DNA of 64,000 nt, from positions 480,829 through 544,828 of the forward strand of contig NZ_LMDF01000005.1 in the NCBI RefSeq assembly GCF_001425745.1, given 5' to 3'. Shown in pieces: positions 38,458-46,113 of the stretch (position 1 is the first letter of the stretch; every line of letters starts with the position of its first letter). A program made the position numbers and the translations under genes. Origin of the DNA: Caulobacter sp. Root343. Lineage in GTDB: Bacteria > Pseudomonadota > Alphaproteobacteria > Caulobacterales > Caulobacteraceae. The notes under the pieces were generated by a model. The model saw nothing but the letters and a program-made list of their open reading frames with translations. It was not told the DNA's origin and ran no database searches.

Positions 38458-38669
38458 CTTTGACCAGAGCACCAGATCAACGCCGTGAATCCCCCACCCT
38501 GGTGGTCCTTACGACCGCCTTGCAGCTGGGCCTTGTCGTGCTGGTCTGGTTGCTGGCGCTGATTCCCGCCGCCCTGGCCGCCTTAACTATCCTCACAGTA
38601 AAGCTGGTGGGTCGTGCTTTGCGCGGGCCCTCCAGTTCCTCACCGCGGTCCGAGGGGGACCAGCCATGA
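38451..38669 (+). CDS. Small single-pass membrane protein (72 aa)
   Basis: The 72-residue product has a charged N-terminus (TRAPDQRRESPT), one long hydrophobic segment (about residues 17-52) and a polar Ser-rich tail. Its TGA overlaps the ATG of the first GNAT gene (ATGA), which supports real translation and coupling. I do not recognise a family. No clear ribosome binding site precedes the ATG. Confidence 0.5.
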   Translation: MLSLTRAPDQRRESPTLVVLTTALQLGLVVLVWLLALIPAALAALTILTVKLVGRALRGPSSSSPRSEGDQP

Positions 38670-39283
38670 GCATGCGCCCCGCCCACGCCGCCGATCTCGC
38701 CCCCCTGGCCCGTCTCTGGTGGCAAGGCTGGCGCGACGCCCATCTGCCGCTCGTGCCCAAGGCGCTGGTGGCGCGGCGCACGCTGGACAGCTTCATCGAC
38801 CGCATGGCGATCGCCCTGCCCCGCGTCCGCACGCTGGGGCCGGTCGGCGCGCCGCTGGGCTTTCACCTGATCAAGGGCGACGAGCTGAACCAGGTCTATG
38901 TCGACGAGGAATCGCGCGGCGCGGGCGTCGCCACCCTGTTGATGATCGACGCCGAGGACCGCCTGCTGGAGGCCGGAGTCACGACACCTTGGCTGGCCTG
39001 CGCCATCGGCAACGCCCGCGCCGCGCGCTTCTGCCAAAAGTCCGGCTGGACGCGGGTCCGCCCGCAGACCGTCCCGACGGAGATCCCGGGCGGCTGGTAC
39101 CCTCTCAAGATCTGGCGCTACGAGAAGGCGCTGGCCCAGCCCTCGGCCTGGACCGCCCGCGGCGCGAGCGAGCTTTCCGAGTCGCGGTCTTTCGCGCAAA
39201 GCGCTACCGAGGCCAACGAACGCCCCGAGGACCGCCCCAGAGCGACGACATGGACGCCCGTCCCGCCGACCCTTCCGAACTGA
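38666..39283 (+). CDS. GNAT-family N-acetyltransferase with C-terminal extension
   Basis: The 205-residue protein has a GNAT fold: MRPAHAADLAPLARLWWQGW, the acetyl-CoA loop with ESRGAGVATLLM, and NARAARFCQKSGWTRVR. It is about 70% identical by eye to the next gene over the first 157 residues. There the paralogue ends with a TAG, while this gene has CAG (39137-39139) and reads on for 48 polar residues without recognisable structure, overlapping the second gene by 34 bases. The substrate is unknown. Confidence 0.85.
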   Translation: MSMRPAHAADLAPLARLWWQGWRDAHLPLVPKALVARRTLDSFIDRMAIALPRVRTLGPVGAPLGFHLIKGDELNQVYVDEESRGAGVATLLMIDAEDRLLEAGVTTPWLACAIGNARAARFCQKSGWTRVRPQTVPTEIPGGWYPLKIWRYEKALAQPSAWTARGASELSESRSFAQSATEANERPEDRPRATTWTPVPPTLPN

Positions 39284-39723
39284 ACGCCCTGGCCCGTCTG
39301 TGGTGGCGGGGCTGGCGCGACGCACACCTGACGCTGGTCCCCGAGGCGCTCGTGGCCCTGCGCGGCCTCGACAGCTTCACCGCCCGCATGGCCGTCGCCC
39401 TGTCCGACGTTCGTGCGCTGGGACCGGTCGGGGCGCCGCTGGGCTTCCATTTCATCAAGGCCGACGAGCTGAACCAGTTCTACCTGGCCGCCGAGGCTCG
39501 CGGGACCGGGGCGGCGGGGCGCCTGATGGCCGACGCCGAGGCAAGGCTTCTGGACCGAGGCGTCACCACGCCCTGGCTGGCCTGCGCGATCGGCAACGCC
39601 CGCGCCGCCCGCTTCTACGAAAAGGCCGGCTGGACCCTGGCCCGCGTCGAGACCGTGCCCACCGAGACCTCGGCGGGCTGGTTCCCGCTCGAGGTCTGGC
39701 GCTACGAGAAGCGGCTGGCCTAG
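39250..39723 (+). CDS. GNAT-family N-acetyltransferase, tandem paralogue
   Basis: The 157-residue protein shares motifs with its upstream neighbour: ALARLWWRGWRDAHLTLVP, EARGTGAAGRLMADAEARLLDRG and NARAARFYEKAGW. The ATG at 39250 lies inside the 3' extension of the first copy in a different frame. The pair is best explained by tandem duplication. The substrate is unknown; small-molecule or protein acetylation are both possible. Confidence 0.85.
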   Translation: MDARPADPSELNALARLWWRGWRDAHLTLVPEALVALRGLDSFTARMAVALSDVRALGPVGAPLGFHFIKADELNQFYLAAEARGTGAAGRLMADAEARLLDRGVTTPWLACAIGNARAARFYEKAGWTLARVETVPTETSAGWFPLEVWRYEKRLA

Positions 39724-39743
39724 CCTTGGCTCTGCCTGAAGCT

Positions 39744-41954
39744 CTAGCTCGGGCCGCCCGCGCTGAAGTCGAACTGTTCGGGCCGCGGCTTGCCGCCGCC
39801 GAACGCGTAGGTGAAGCCCACGAACACCGACCGGACATTGGCGGTGCGGCGCGTATTGTCCCGCAGCGTCGGAGTGTCGGTGACGACCACGTCCTGGAAC
39901 CAGTCCAGCACGTCCTGGGCGGTGGCCACGAATGACAGCTTGTCGTTGACCTTCCGGCGATAGCCCAGGTTCAGCATCTTGAACGGCTCGCGATGGCCCT
40001 GGGGCGTGATGCGCTTGCCCGAGCTGAAGATGTTGGCCTGGAAGAAGTCCTTGGGCGTGGCTTGGTAGTTCAGGTTGGCGCGGCCCGACAGGGTCGTGCC
40101 CGAGCGCTTGCCGGCGAAGCCCAGGCTGGCGGCGTCGATCTCGTTCCAGAAGGCGTTGGCGCTGGCGTTGTAGGTCAGTTTCGGCGTCAGCCGGCCGTTG
40201 GCGACCAGCTCCAGCCCGCCGCTGCGGCTCTTGGCCAGGTTCTCGCGGGTGGTCAGCAGGACGCCGCCGCCCAGGCTGCGGACCACGTCGGTCACGCCGT
40301 CCTTGGTGTCGCGGAAATAGACCGTGGCCAGGTAGTAGGCCGGGCCCTTGCGATACTGCCAGCCCAGCTCGAACGAGTCGGTCACCTGCGGCTTCAGGTT
40401 CGGGTTGCCGGCCCGGTAGTTCAGCGGGTCCTGGTAGATCGGATAGGGGTTCAGGTCCTGCGGCCCCGGGCGCTGGACGCGGCGGCTGTAGTTGGCGTTG
40501 AAGGTGTTGCTGTCATTGACCCGGTAGCCGGCGTGCAGGGTCGGATAGAGCCGGAAATAGTCGTTCTCGTTCTTCTGGGCCGAGGTGATCTGGTTGGTGC
40601 GGATATTGACCTGCTCGGCGCGCAGGCCGCCCTGGACGGTCAGGTCGCCGAACGGCCGCTCATAGGTCACGTAGCCGGCGAAAACGTCCTGGTCGTAGAG
40701 GAAGCGGTTGGTCCGCGCCGAGTCCACGGCCTGGCCGTTCTGCGTGGCCCCGCGAGCCCCGTAGTTGTCGTAGTCGTTGTCGGCCGCTTCGAAATCGAGG
40801 CCGGTCTTGAACTTGGCCTGGCCGGGCAGCGGCTTGCTGTAGTCCAGCTTCCAGTTGGCGCGCGCCTGGCCCGCGCCGAAGCTGAACGCCTCGTACTGGT
40901 CCGGCACGCTGACGACGCCGTCCTGGAAGGCGGTCGAGGCGCGCTTGAACTGGGTGAACTCGTATTCGGCGTGCGAGGTCAGCTCGTGCTCGGCCCCGCC
41001 CAGCTGGCGGCGATAGTCGCCGCTGATCGCCGAGTTGTCGCGCTTGAGGCGGGCGACGCTGTTGCGCAGGTACGACCGCGCCACGGCGCCGACGGCGTCG
41101 CGCCCCAGGTACGTCTCGTCGATGTCGCTGTCGTAGTCCATGCCGCGATAGCGCACCTCGGCCGACAGCCGGGTCTTCTTGTCGAGGTCGTAGTCGAGCC
41201 CGCCGCGCAGGCTGACCGCCGCGCCCTCGTTGACCACCGCCGCGTCCTGGACGCTTTCGAGGAACTTGCCGCTGGCGCTGTCCAGCACCGCGCGGTCGGT
41301 GTCCGACCGGGCTTCCTGGTGGTCGAAGCGGTAGGAGGCGTCGCCCGACAGGGTGGCCTTGCCCTGGCGACGCGTGACGCTGACACCGCCGTTGTAGCGG
41401 CCGTCGGGACCAACATTGGCGCGGATCGTGCCGGTGACGCCCGGCTTCTGGGTCTTCTTGGTGACCAGGTTGATGATGCCGGCCGAGCCGTCGGGACGAT
41501 AGGCGGCCGACGGGTTGGTCATGACCTCGACGCGGTCGATGCTGTCGGCTGGCAGCTGCTGCAGAGCGTCGGCGCGGTTATCGCCGTTGAACATGCCCGA
41601 GGGCTTGCCGTCGATCAGGATGGTGACGTTCGGATCGCCGCGCAGGCTGACATTGCCTTGCACATCGACCTCGACCGACGGGATGTTGCGCAGGGCGTCC
41701 GAGATCGAGCCGGTCTTGGCCGACAGGTCGTTGGCGACGCTGTAGCTGCGGCGGTCGATCGATGTGCGCATCGCCGTCGAGTCGCTGGTGATCGTCACGC
41801 CCTCGACCGCGTTCGGCGCGTCCTTGGGCTTGCTGGGCGCGGTCTGGGCCGGCGCGGTGCGGGCCGGCGGAGTTGTTTGTACGGTTTGCGCCAGACCCAG
41901 GGTCGGCGGCAGGATCGCCGCGGCGGCGGCGAACAGAGCGCACTTCAATCGCAA
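39744..41954 (-). CDS. TonB-dependent outer-membrane receptor
   Basis: The protein of about 736 residues has a signal peptide if it starts at the TTG at 41954 (MRLKCALFAAAAAILPPTLGLAQ, with GGGGA six bases upstream); longer starts would bury the signal. A plug domain (SISDALRNIPSVEVDVQGNVSLRG, LIDGKPSGMF, VEVMTNPSAAYRPDGSAGIIN) precedes a 22-strand-type outer-membrane barrel. It diverges from the XylE transporter gene, so it likely imports xylo-oligosaccharides or xylose, in a TonB-driven way. That substrate is inferred. Confidence 0.9.
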   Translation of the reverse strand: MRLKCALFAAAAAILPPTLGLAQTVQTTPPARTAPAQTAPSKPKDAPNAVEGVTITSDSTAMRTSIDRRSYSVANDLSAKTGSISDALRNIPSVEVDVQGNVSLRGDPNVTILIDGKPSGMFNGDNRADALQQLPADSIDRVEVMTNPSAAYRPDGSAGIINLVTKKTQKPGVTGTIRANVGPDGRYNGGVSVTRRQGKATLSGDASYRFDHQEARSDTDRAVLDSASGKFLESVQDAAVVNEGAAVSLRGGLDYDLDKKTRLSAEVRYRGMDYDSDIDETYLGRDAVGAVARSYLRNSVARLKRDNSAISGDYRRQLGGAEHELTSHAEYEFTQFKRASTAFQDGVVSVPDQYEAFSFGAGQARANWKLDYSKPLPGQAKFKTGLDFEAADNDYDNYGARGATQNGQAVDSARTNRFLYDQDVFAGYVTYERPFGDLTVQGGLRAEQVNIRTNQITSAQKNENDYFRLYPTLHAGYRVNDSNTFNANYSRRVQRPGPQDLNPYPIYQDPLNYRAGNPNLKPQVTDSFELGWQYRKGPAYYLATVYFRDTKDGVTDVVRSLGGGVLLTTRENLAKSRSGGLELVANGRLTPKLTYNASANAFWNEIDAASLGFAGKRSGTTLSGRANLNYQATPKDFFQANIFSSGKRITPQGHREPFKMLNLGYRRKVNDKLSFVATAQDVLDWFQDVVVTDTPTLRDNTRRTANVRSVFVGFTYAFGGGKPRPEQFDFSAGGPS

Positions 41955-42353
41955 GGAGTTTCCCCAACTCGAGCGTCGAGGGGGCCGCGGCGGACGTCCG
42001 CGCGATCTCGACGTCCAGCCGTAAAGACCCTTCCGTCGGCAGGGGCAAATTTCTTTTCGGCAATGTTCCCGAACGCGGAGACAGGGTCGCATTCGGGCCA
42101 CACTTGTCCTCGCCCAACGGCGCCGCTGAGCAAACGGACGCCTCGCGCGTCCTACGACTGGGACGTCGCGGAAACCCGCCGGCTTCTGCTATCGATTGGA
42201 CGTCGGGGCGTGAGTCCCGCACGCGGGCGGAACGGTCGTCAGAACCGGCGCTTGCGCGCTGATACCGGTAACACTAAGCTCGCCCATAACTAGAGGTCCG
42301 ACAAGGACCGAAGGGCATCAACGGGCCGGAGAGGCCCCATGGGGAGGAAACCT
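41955..42353. other. Divergent intergenic region between the TonB receptor and xylE
   Basis: The 399 bases hold the LacI-type palindrome at 42260-42273 nearer the xylE side. The rest has no gene I can support; apparent open frames are GC-driven. The TonB receptor promoter could not be fixed. Confidence 0.6.
42260..42273. promoter_or_regulatory. LacI-family operator-like palindrome before xylE
   Basis: TGATACCGGTAACA is symmetric at 12 of 14 positions around the ACCGGT core. It lies 80 bases before the xylE start and about 305 before the TonB receptor start. The same core precedes the GH3 gene at 14007-14020. Confidence 0.6.
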
Positions 42354-43790
42354 GTGGCTTCAGTATCCAACGCTGGCCCTAGCGCCGGCATGAGCGCCGA
42401 CGGCGCCAAGGTCAACATGGCCTTCGTGGCCGCCATCGTCGCCGTCGCCACCATCGGCGGCTTCATGTTCGGCTATGACAGCGGCGTCATCAACGGCACG
42501 CAGGAAGGCCTGGAAAAGGCTTTCAACCTCAGCAAGCTGGGCACCGGCCTCAATGTCGGCGCGATCCTGATCGGCTGCGCCGTCGGCGCCTTCGCCGCCG
42601 GCCGCCTGGCCGACGTCTGGGGCCGCCGCACCGTGATGATCATCTCGGCGCTGCTGTTCCTGGTCAGCGCCCTGGGCACCGGCGCGTCGCACACCTCGCT
42701 GGTCTTCATCCTGTTCCGCCTGATCGGCGGCCTGGGCGTCGGCGCGGCCAGCGTGCTCTGCCCCGTCTACATCTCGGAAGTCACGCCGGCGAACATCCGC
42801 GGCCGCCTGTCGTCCGTGCAGCAGATCATGATCATCACCGGCCTGACCGGCGCGTTCGTGGCCAACTACGTGCTGGCCCACACCGCCGGCAGCTCGACCG
42901 CCCCGTTCTGGATGGGCCTGCCCGCCTGGCGCTGGATGTTCTGGATGCAGACCATCCCGGCCGGTGTCTTCTTCCTGTGCCTGCTGGGCATTCCGGAAAG
43001 CCCGCGCTTCCTGGTCGCCAAGGGCAAGGACGCCAAGGCCGAGGCGGTCCTGTCGCGCCTGTTCGGCGCGGGTCAGGGCGCCAAGAAGGTCGACGAGATC
43101 CGCGCCTCGCTGGCCGTCGACCACCAGCCCAAGTTCTCGGACCTGCTGGACCCGACCACCAAGAAGCTGCGCCTGATCCTGTGGGCCGGCTTGGTCCTGG
43201 CCGTGTTCCAGCAACTGGTCGGCATCAACATCGTCTTCTACTACGGCTCGGTGCTGTGGCAGTCGGTCGGCTTCACCGAGGACGACAGCCTGAAGATCAA
43301 CATCCTGTCGGGCGCGCTCTCGATCCTGGCCTGCCTGGCCACGATCGCCGTGATCGACAAGGTCGGCCGCAAGCCGCTGCTGTTGATCGGCTCGATCGGC
43401 ATGGCCGTGACGCTGGGCATCCTGACCTGGTGCTTCTCGACCGCCACTACGGTGGACGGCTCGCCGCACCTGGCCGCCGGCACGGGCCCGATCGCCCTGT
43501 TCGCCGCCAACGCCTATGTGGTGTTCTTCAATCTCAGCTGGGGCCCGGTCATGTGGGTCATGCTGGGCGAGATGTTCCCCAACCAGATGCGCGGCTCGGC
43601 CCTGGCCGTCTGCGGCTTCGCCCAGTGGATCGCCAACTTCGCCATCTCGGTCAGCTTCCCGGCCATGGCCGCCAAGAGCCTGCCGATGACCTACGGCTTC
43701 TACGCGCTCAGCGCCCTGGTCTCGTTCTTCCTGGTCCAGAAGCTGATCAAGGAGACGCGAGGCACCGAGCTGGAGGCGATGGAGGGCTAA
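42354..43790 (+). CDS. xylE: Sugar:proton symporter, XylE-like (MFS)
   Basis: The 478-residue MFS sugar porter has twelve hydrophobic segments and the sugar-porter signatures: GGFMFGYDSGVING in helix 1, GRLADVWGRRT between helices 2 and 3, and RLIGGLGVGAAS and PVYISEVTPANIRGRL in the N half, with PESPRFL in the middle loop and GRKPLLLIG later. QQLVGIN in helix 7 is typical of xylose/glucose symporters. The GTG at 42354 has GGGAGGA five bases upstream and is preferred over ATG 42339. It should take up D-xylose for the Weimberg genes. A terminator follows. Confidence 0.88.
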   Translation: MASVSNAGPSAGMSADGAKVNMAFVAAIVAVATIGGFMFGYDSGVINGTQEGLEKAFNLSKLGTGLNVGAILIGCAVGAFAAGRLADVWGRRTVMIISALLFLVSALGTGASHTSLVFILFRLIGGLGVGAASVLCPVYISEVTPANIRGRLSSVQQIMIITGLTGAFVANYVLAHTAGSSTAPFWMGLPAWRWMFWMQTIPAGVFFLCLLGIPESPRFLVAKGKDAKAEAVLSRLFGAGQGAKKVDEIRASLAVDHQPKFSDLLDPTTKKLRLILWAGLVLAVFQQLVGINIVFYYGSVLWQSVGFTEDDSLKINILSGALSILACLATIAVIDKVGRKPLLLIGSIGMAVTLGILTWCFSTATTVDGSPHLAAGTGPIALFAANAYVVFFNLSWGPVMWVMLGEMFPNQMRGSALAVCGFAQWIANFAISVSFPAMAAKSLPMTYGFYALSALVSFFLVQKLIKETRGTELEAMEG

Positions 43791-43840
43791 GGCGCTAAAT
43801 CCTCCCGCGCGACGCGGGGGAGCCATCGACTGACAAGAAA

Positions 43841-43871
43841 CGCCCGGGAGCTGCCTCCCGGGCGTTTTTCA
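43841..43871 (+). terminator. Rho-independent terminator after xylE
   Basis: ACGCCCGGGAG (43841-43851) pairs with CTCCCGGGCGT (43856-43866) followed by TTTT. It is almost the same hairpin as the one at 44292-44323. Confidence 0.92.
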
Positions 43872-44000
43872 TCAGGATGGAGTGCCCACAGGCGCCCTAA
43901 AATTGATTTTAAGCGTAGTACAACTTTACATGGACACAAGCCGGGCGTCGGTACACGCTTGAGACGTGGAACTTCCCACGGGCTCGGTAGGACTGTCGTC

Positions 44001-44270
44001 ATGAAGAAAAGTATCAAGATGAAGATCGCGCTCGCCGGCGCGGGTCTTGTGGCGGCCATCGCCATTCCCTTGGGGGCGATCGCATATCCGATGTTCGGTT
44101 GGGAACACGTCTATTACAGCGACGCCTCGCACACGACGGTCGTGGGCGAAGAAACCATGTACTGCACCGGCAAGAAGAACCTGCGCTGGGGCGAGATCAC
44201 CGCCTATTACGATGAAGAGCTCATCGATTGCCATGATCCCATCGAACCGCCGCGCTATTGGCCCGAATAG
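44001..44270 (+). CDS. Small exported protein, DUF6289-like
   Basis: The 89-residue protein has a signal peptide (KKSIKMKIALAGAGLVAAIAI), then a short mature part with YYSDASHTTVVGEETMYC, WGEITAYYDEELIDCHD and two cysteines (in TMYCTGK and IDCHD) that may form a disulfide. The pattern YYSDxxHTxxVG...WGxxTxYY matches what I remember of the DUF6289 family of secreted peptides of unknown role. It stands alone between two near-identical terminators, downstream of xylE. Confidence 0.7.
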   Translation: MKKSIKMKIALAGAGLVAAIAIPLGAIAYPMFGWEHVYYSDASHTTVVGEETMYCTGKKNLRWGEITAYYDEELIDCHDPIEPPRYWPE

Positions 44271-44291
44271 GCCTTTGATCGGATGGATGCG

Positions 44292-44323
44292 ACGCCCGGG
44301 GGCCTTCTCCCGGGCGTTTTTTT
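44292..44323 (+). terminator. Rho-independent terminator after the small exported protein
   Basis: CGCCCGGG (44293-44300) pairs with CCCGGGCG (44309-44316) and is followed by TTTTTTT. It isolates the small gene from the GH43 gene downstream. Confidence 0.9.
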
Positions 44324-44490
44324 GTGCGGTTTCCTGGCCCGGTGACGTTGTTTAGGAGCCGGCTCGGACTTGAGAAAAACGTCATAGAAATCAAGCTTGC
44401 GGCGCGATGACACCGGTGGACATGGCGCGCGCCTTGCCGCTAAGTGACCGCCAACGGACGTAAGCGTAAAATCGTCGGGAGGAACACCCC

Positions 44491-46113
44491 ATGGTCGATA
44501 TCAACCGCCGCGGCGCCCTGGGCTCGCTGCTCACCGGCGCCGGCCTCGCCGCCCTCCCCGCCGCCAGCGAAGCGGCGCAAATGGGGACCCTGCCCGGCAA
44601 GCCCGCCTCCGGTCCGACCTGGGCCAAGGGCGTCGAGGGCCAGCGCAAGGCCGACCTCGGCGACGGTGCGTTCCTGAACCCGATCCTGGCCGGCGACCAT
44701 CCCGACCCGTCGATCCTGAAGGACGGCGACGACTACTACATGACCCACTCGTCGTTCGACGCCTATCCGGGCCTGCTGATCTGGCACAGCAAGGACCTGG
44801 TGAACTGGACGCCGGTCACCACCACGCTGAAGACCAATGTCGGCTCGATCTGGGCCCCCGAGCTCTGCAAGCACAAGGGCCGCTACTACATCTACCTGCC
44901 GGCCAAGAAGCCCAACAACAACACCAGCTACGTGATCTGGGCCGACAGGATCGAGGGCCCGTGGTCCGAGCCTGTCGACCTGAAGCTGCCGCGCTACATC
45001 GACCCCGGCCACGTCGTCGACGAAACGGGCGAGCGCTGGCTGTTCCTGTCCGGCGGCGACCGCATCAAGCTGGCCCCGGACGGCCTGTCGACCGTCGGCG
45101 AGCCCGAGCACGTCTACAATCCGTGGCGCTATCCCGACACCTGGGACGTCGAGGGCTTCTCGCCCGAGGGCCCCAAGGTCATGCGCAAGGGCGAGTACTT
45201 CTACCTGGTCACCGCCGTCGGCGGCACGGCCGGCCCGCCGACCGGCCACATGGTCATCGTGGCGCGCGCCAAGTCCCTGGCCGGCCCGTGGGAGGACCAC
45301 CCGCGCAACCCGGTCGTGCGCACCGTCGACAACAGCGAGAAATGGTGGTCGCGCGGCCACGCCACCCTGGTCGAGGGCCCGACGCCGGGCGACTGGTGGA
45401 CCGTCTATCATGGCTACGAGAACGGCTTCTACACCCTGGGCCGCCAGACCCTGCTGGCCCCGGTCACCTGGACCGCCGACGGCTGGTTCGAGGTCGGCGG
45501 CGGCGATTTGTCGAAGCCTCTCCCCAAGCCGAAAGGCGGCAAGAGCGGCCCGCACGGCAAGGCGCTGTCGGACGACTTCTCGACCGACAAGTACGGCGTG
45601 CAATGGGCCTTCTTCGATCCCAAGCCGGGCGAGCAGGACCGCATCACGCGCGAGAACGGCCTCCTGACCCTGAAGGGCGCCGGCGAGGCCCCGTCCAGCG
45701 GCGCGCCGCTGATCTTCGTCAACGGCGACCAGGCCTACGAGATCGAGTGCGACATCGAGATCGATCCGGACACCCGCGCCGGCCTGATCCTGTTCTACGA
45801 TCGCCAGCTCTATTGCGGCCTGGGCTTCGACGCGAAGAACTTCGTCACCCACCAGTACGGCATCGAGCGCGGCCGCCCGGCCAACCCGCATGGCGCGCGG
45901 ATGCTGATGCGGGTGCGCAATACTCGCCACATCGTCAGCTTCCACACCAGCGGCGACGGCGGCAAGACCTGGCAGCGCTTCGACCGAGGCATGGAAGTCA
46001 GCGGCTACCACCACAATGTCCGCGGCGGCTTCCTGATGCTGAAGCCGGGCCTCTATGCCGCCGGCAAGGGCTCGGCGCGGTTCCGGAACTTCAAGTACCG
46101 GGCGCTGGACTGA
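44491..46113 (+). CDS. Exported GH43 glycosidase (beta-xylosidase or arabinofuranosidase)
   Basis: The 540-residue enzyme starts MVDINRRGALGSLLTGAGLAA, a twin-arginine-like signal, with GGGAGGA before the ATG. The five-bladed propeller has the base Asp72 in GDHPDPSI, WAPEL as the modulating site, and acid Glu226 in FSPEGPK. A C-terminal beta-sandwich (about residues 370-540, ALSDDFSTDKYGVQWAFF) is the extra domain common in GH43 xylosidases. It should release xylose or arabinose from xylo-oligosaccharides. CACCGGTG 70-80 bases upstream resembles part of the ACCGGT operator. Its 3' end overlaps the convergent M61 gene by 23 bases. Confidence 0.9.
   Translation: MVDINRRGALGSLLTGAGLAALPAASEAAQMGTLPGKPASGPTWAKGVEGQRKADLGDGAFLNPILAGDHPDPSILKDGDDYYMTHSSFDAYPGLLIWHSKDLVNWTPVTTTLKTNVGSIWAPELCKHKGRYYIYLPAKKPNNNTSYVIWADRIEGPWSEPVDLKLPRYIDPGHVVDETGERWLFLSGGDRIKLAPDGLSTVGEPEHVYNPWRYPDTWDVEGFSPEGPKVMRKGEYFYLVTAVGGTAGPPTGHMVIVARAKSLAGPWEDHPRNPVVRTVDNSEKWWSRGHATLVEGPTPGDWWTVYHGYENGFYTLGRQTLLAPVTWTADGWFEVGGGDLSKPLPKPKGGKSGPHGKALSDDFSTDKYGVQWAFFDPKPGEQDRITRENGLLTLKGAGEAPSSGAPLIFVNGDQAYEIECDIEIDPDTRAGLILFYDRQLYCGLGFDAKNFVTHQYGIERGRPANPHGARMLMRVRNTRHIVSFHTSGDGGKTWQRFDRGMEVSGYHHNVRGGFLMLKPGLYAAGKGSARFRNFKYRALD

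Noticed and set aside
44408..44422. TGACACCGGTGGACA as a LacI operator before GH43
   Set aside because: Only the CACCGGTG core is symmetric; the outer half-sites do not match at fixed spacing.
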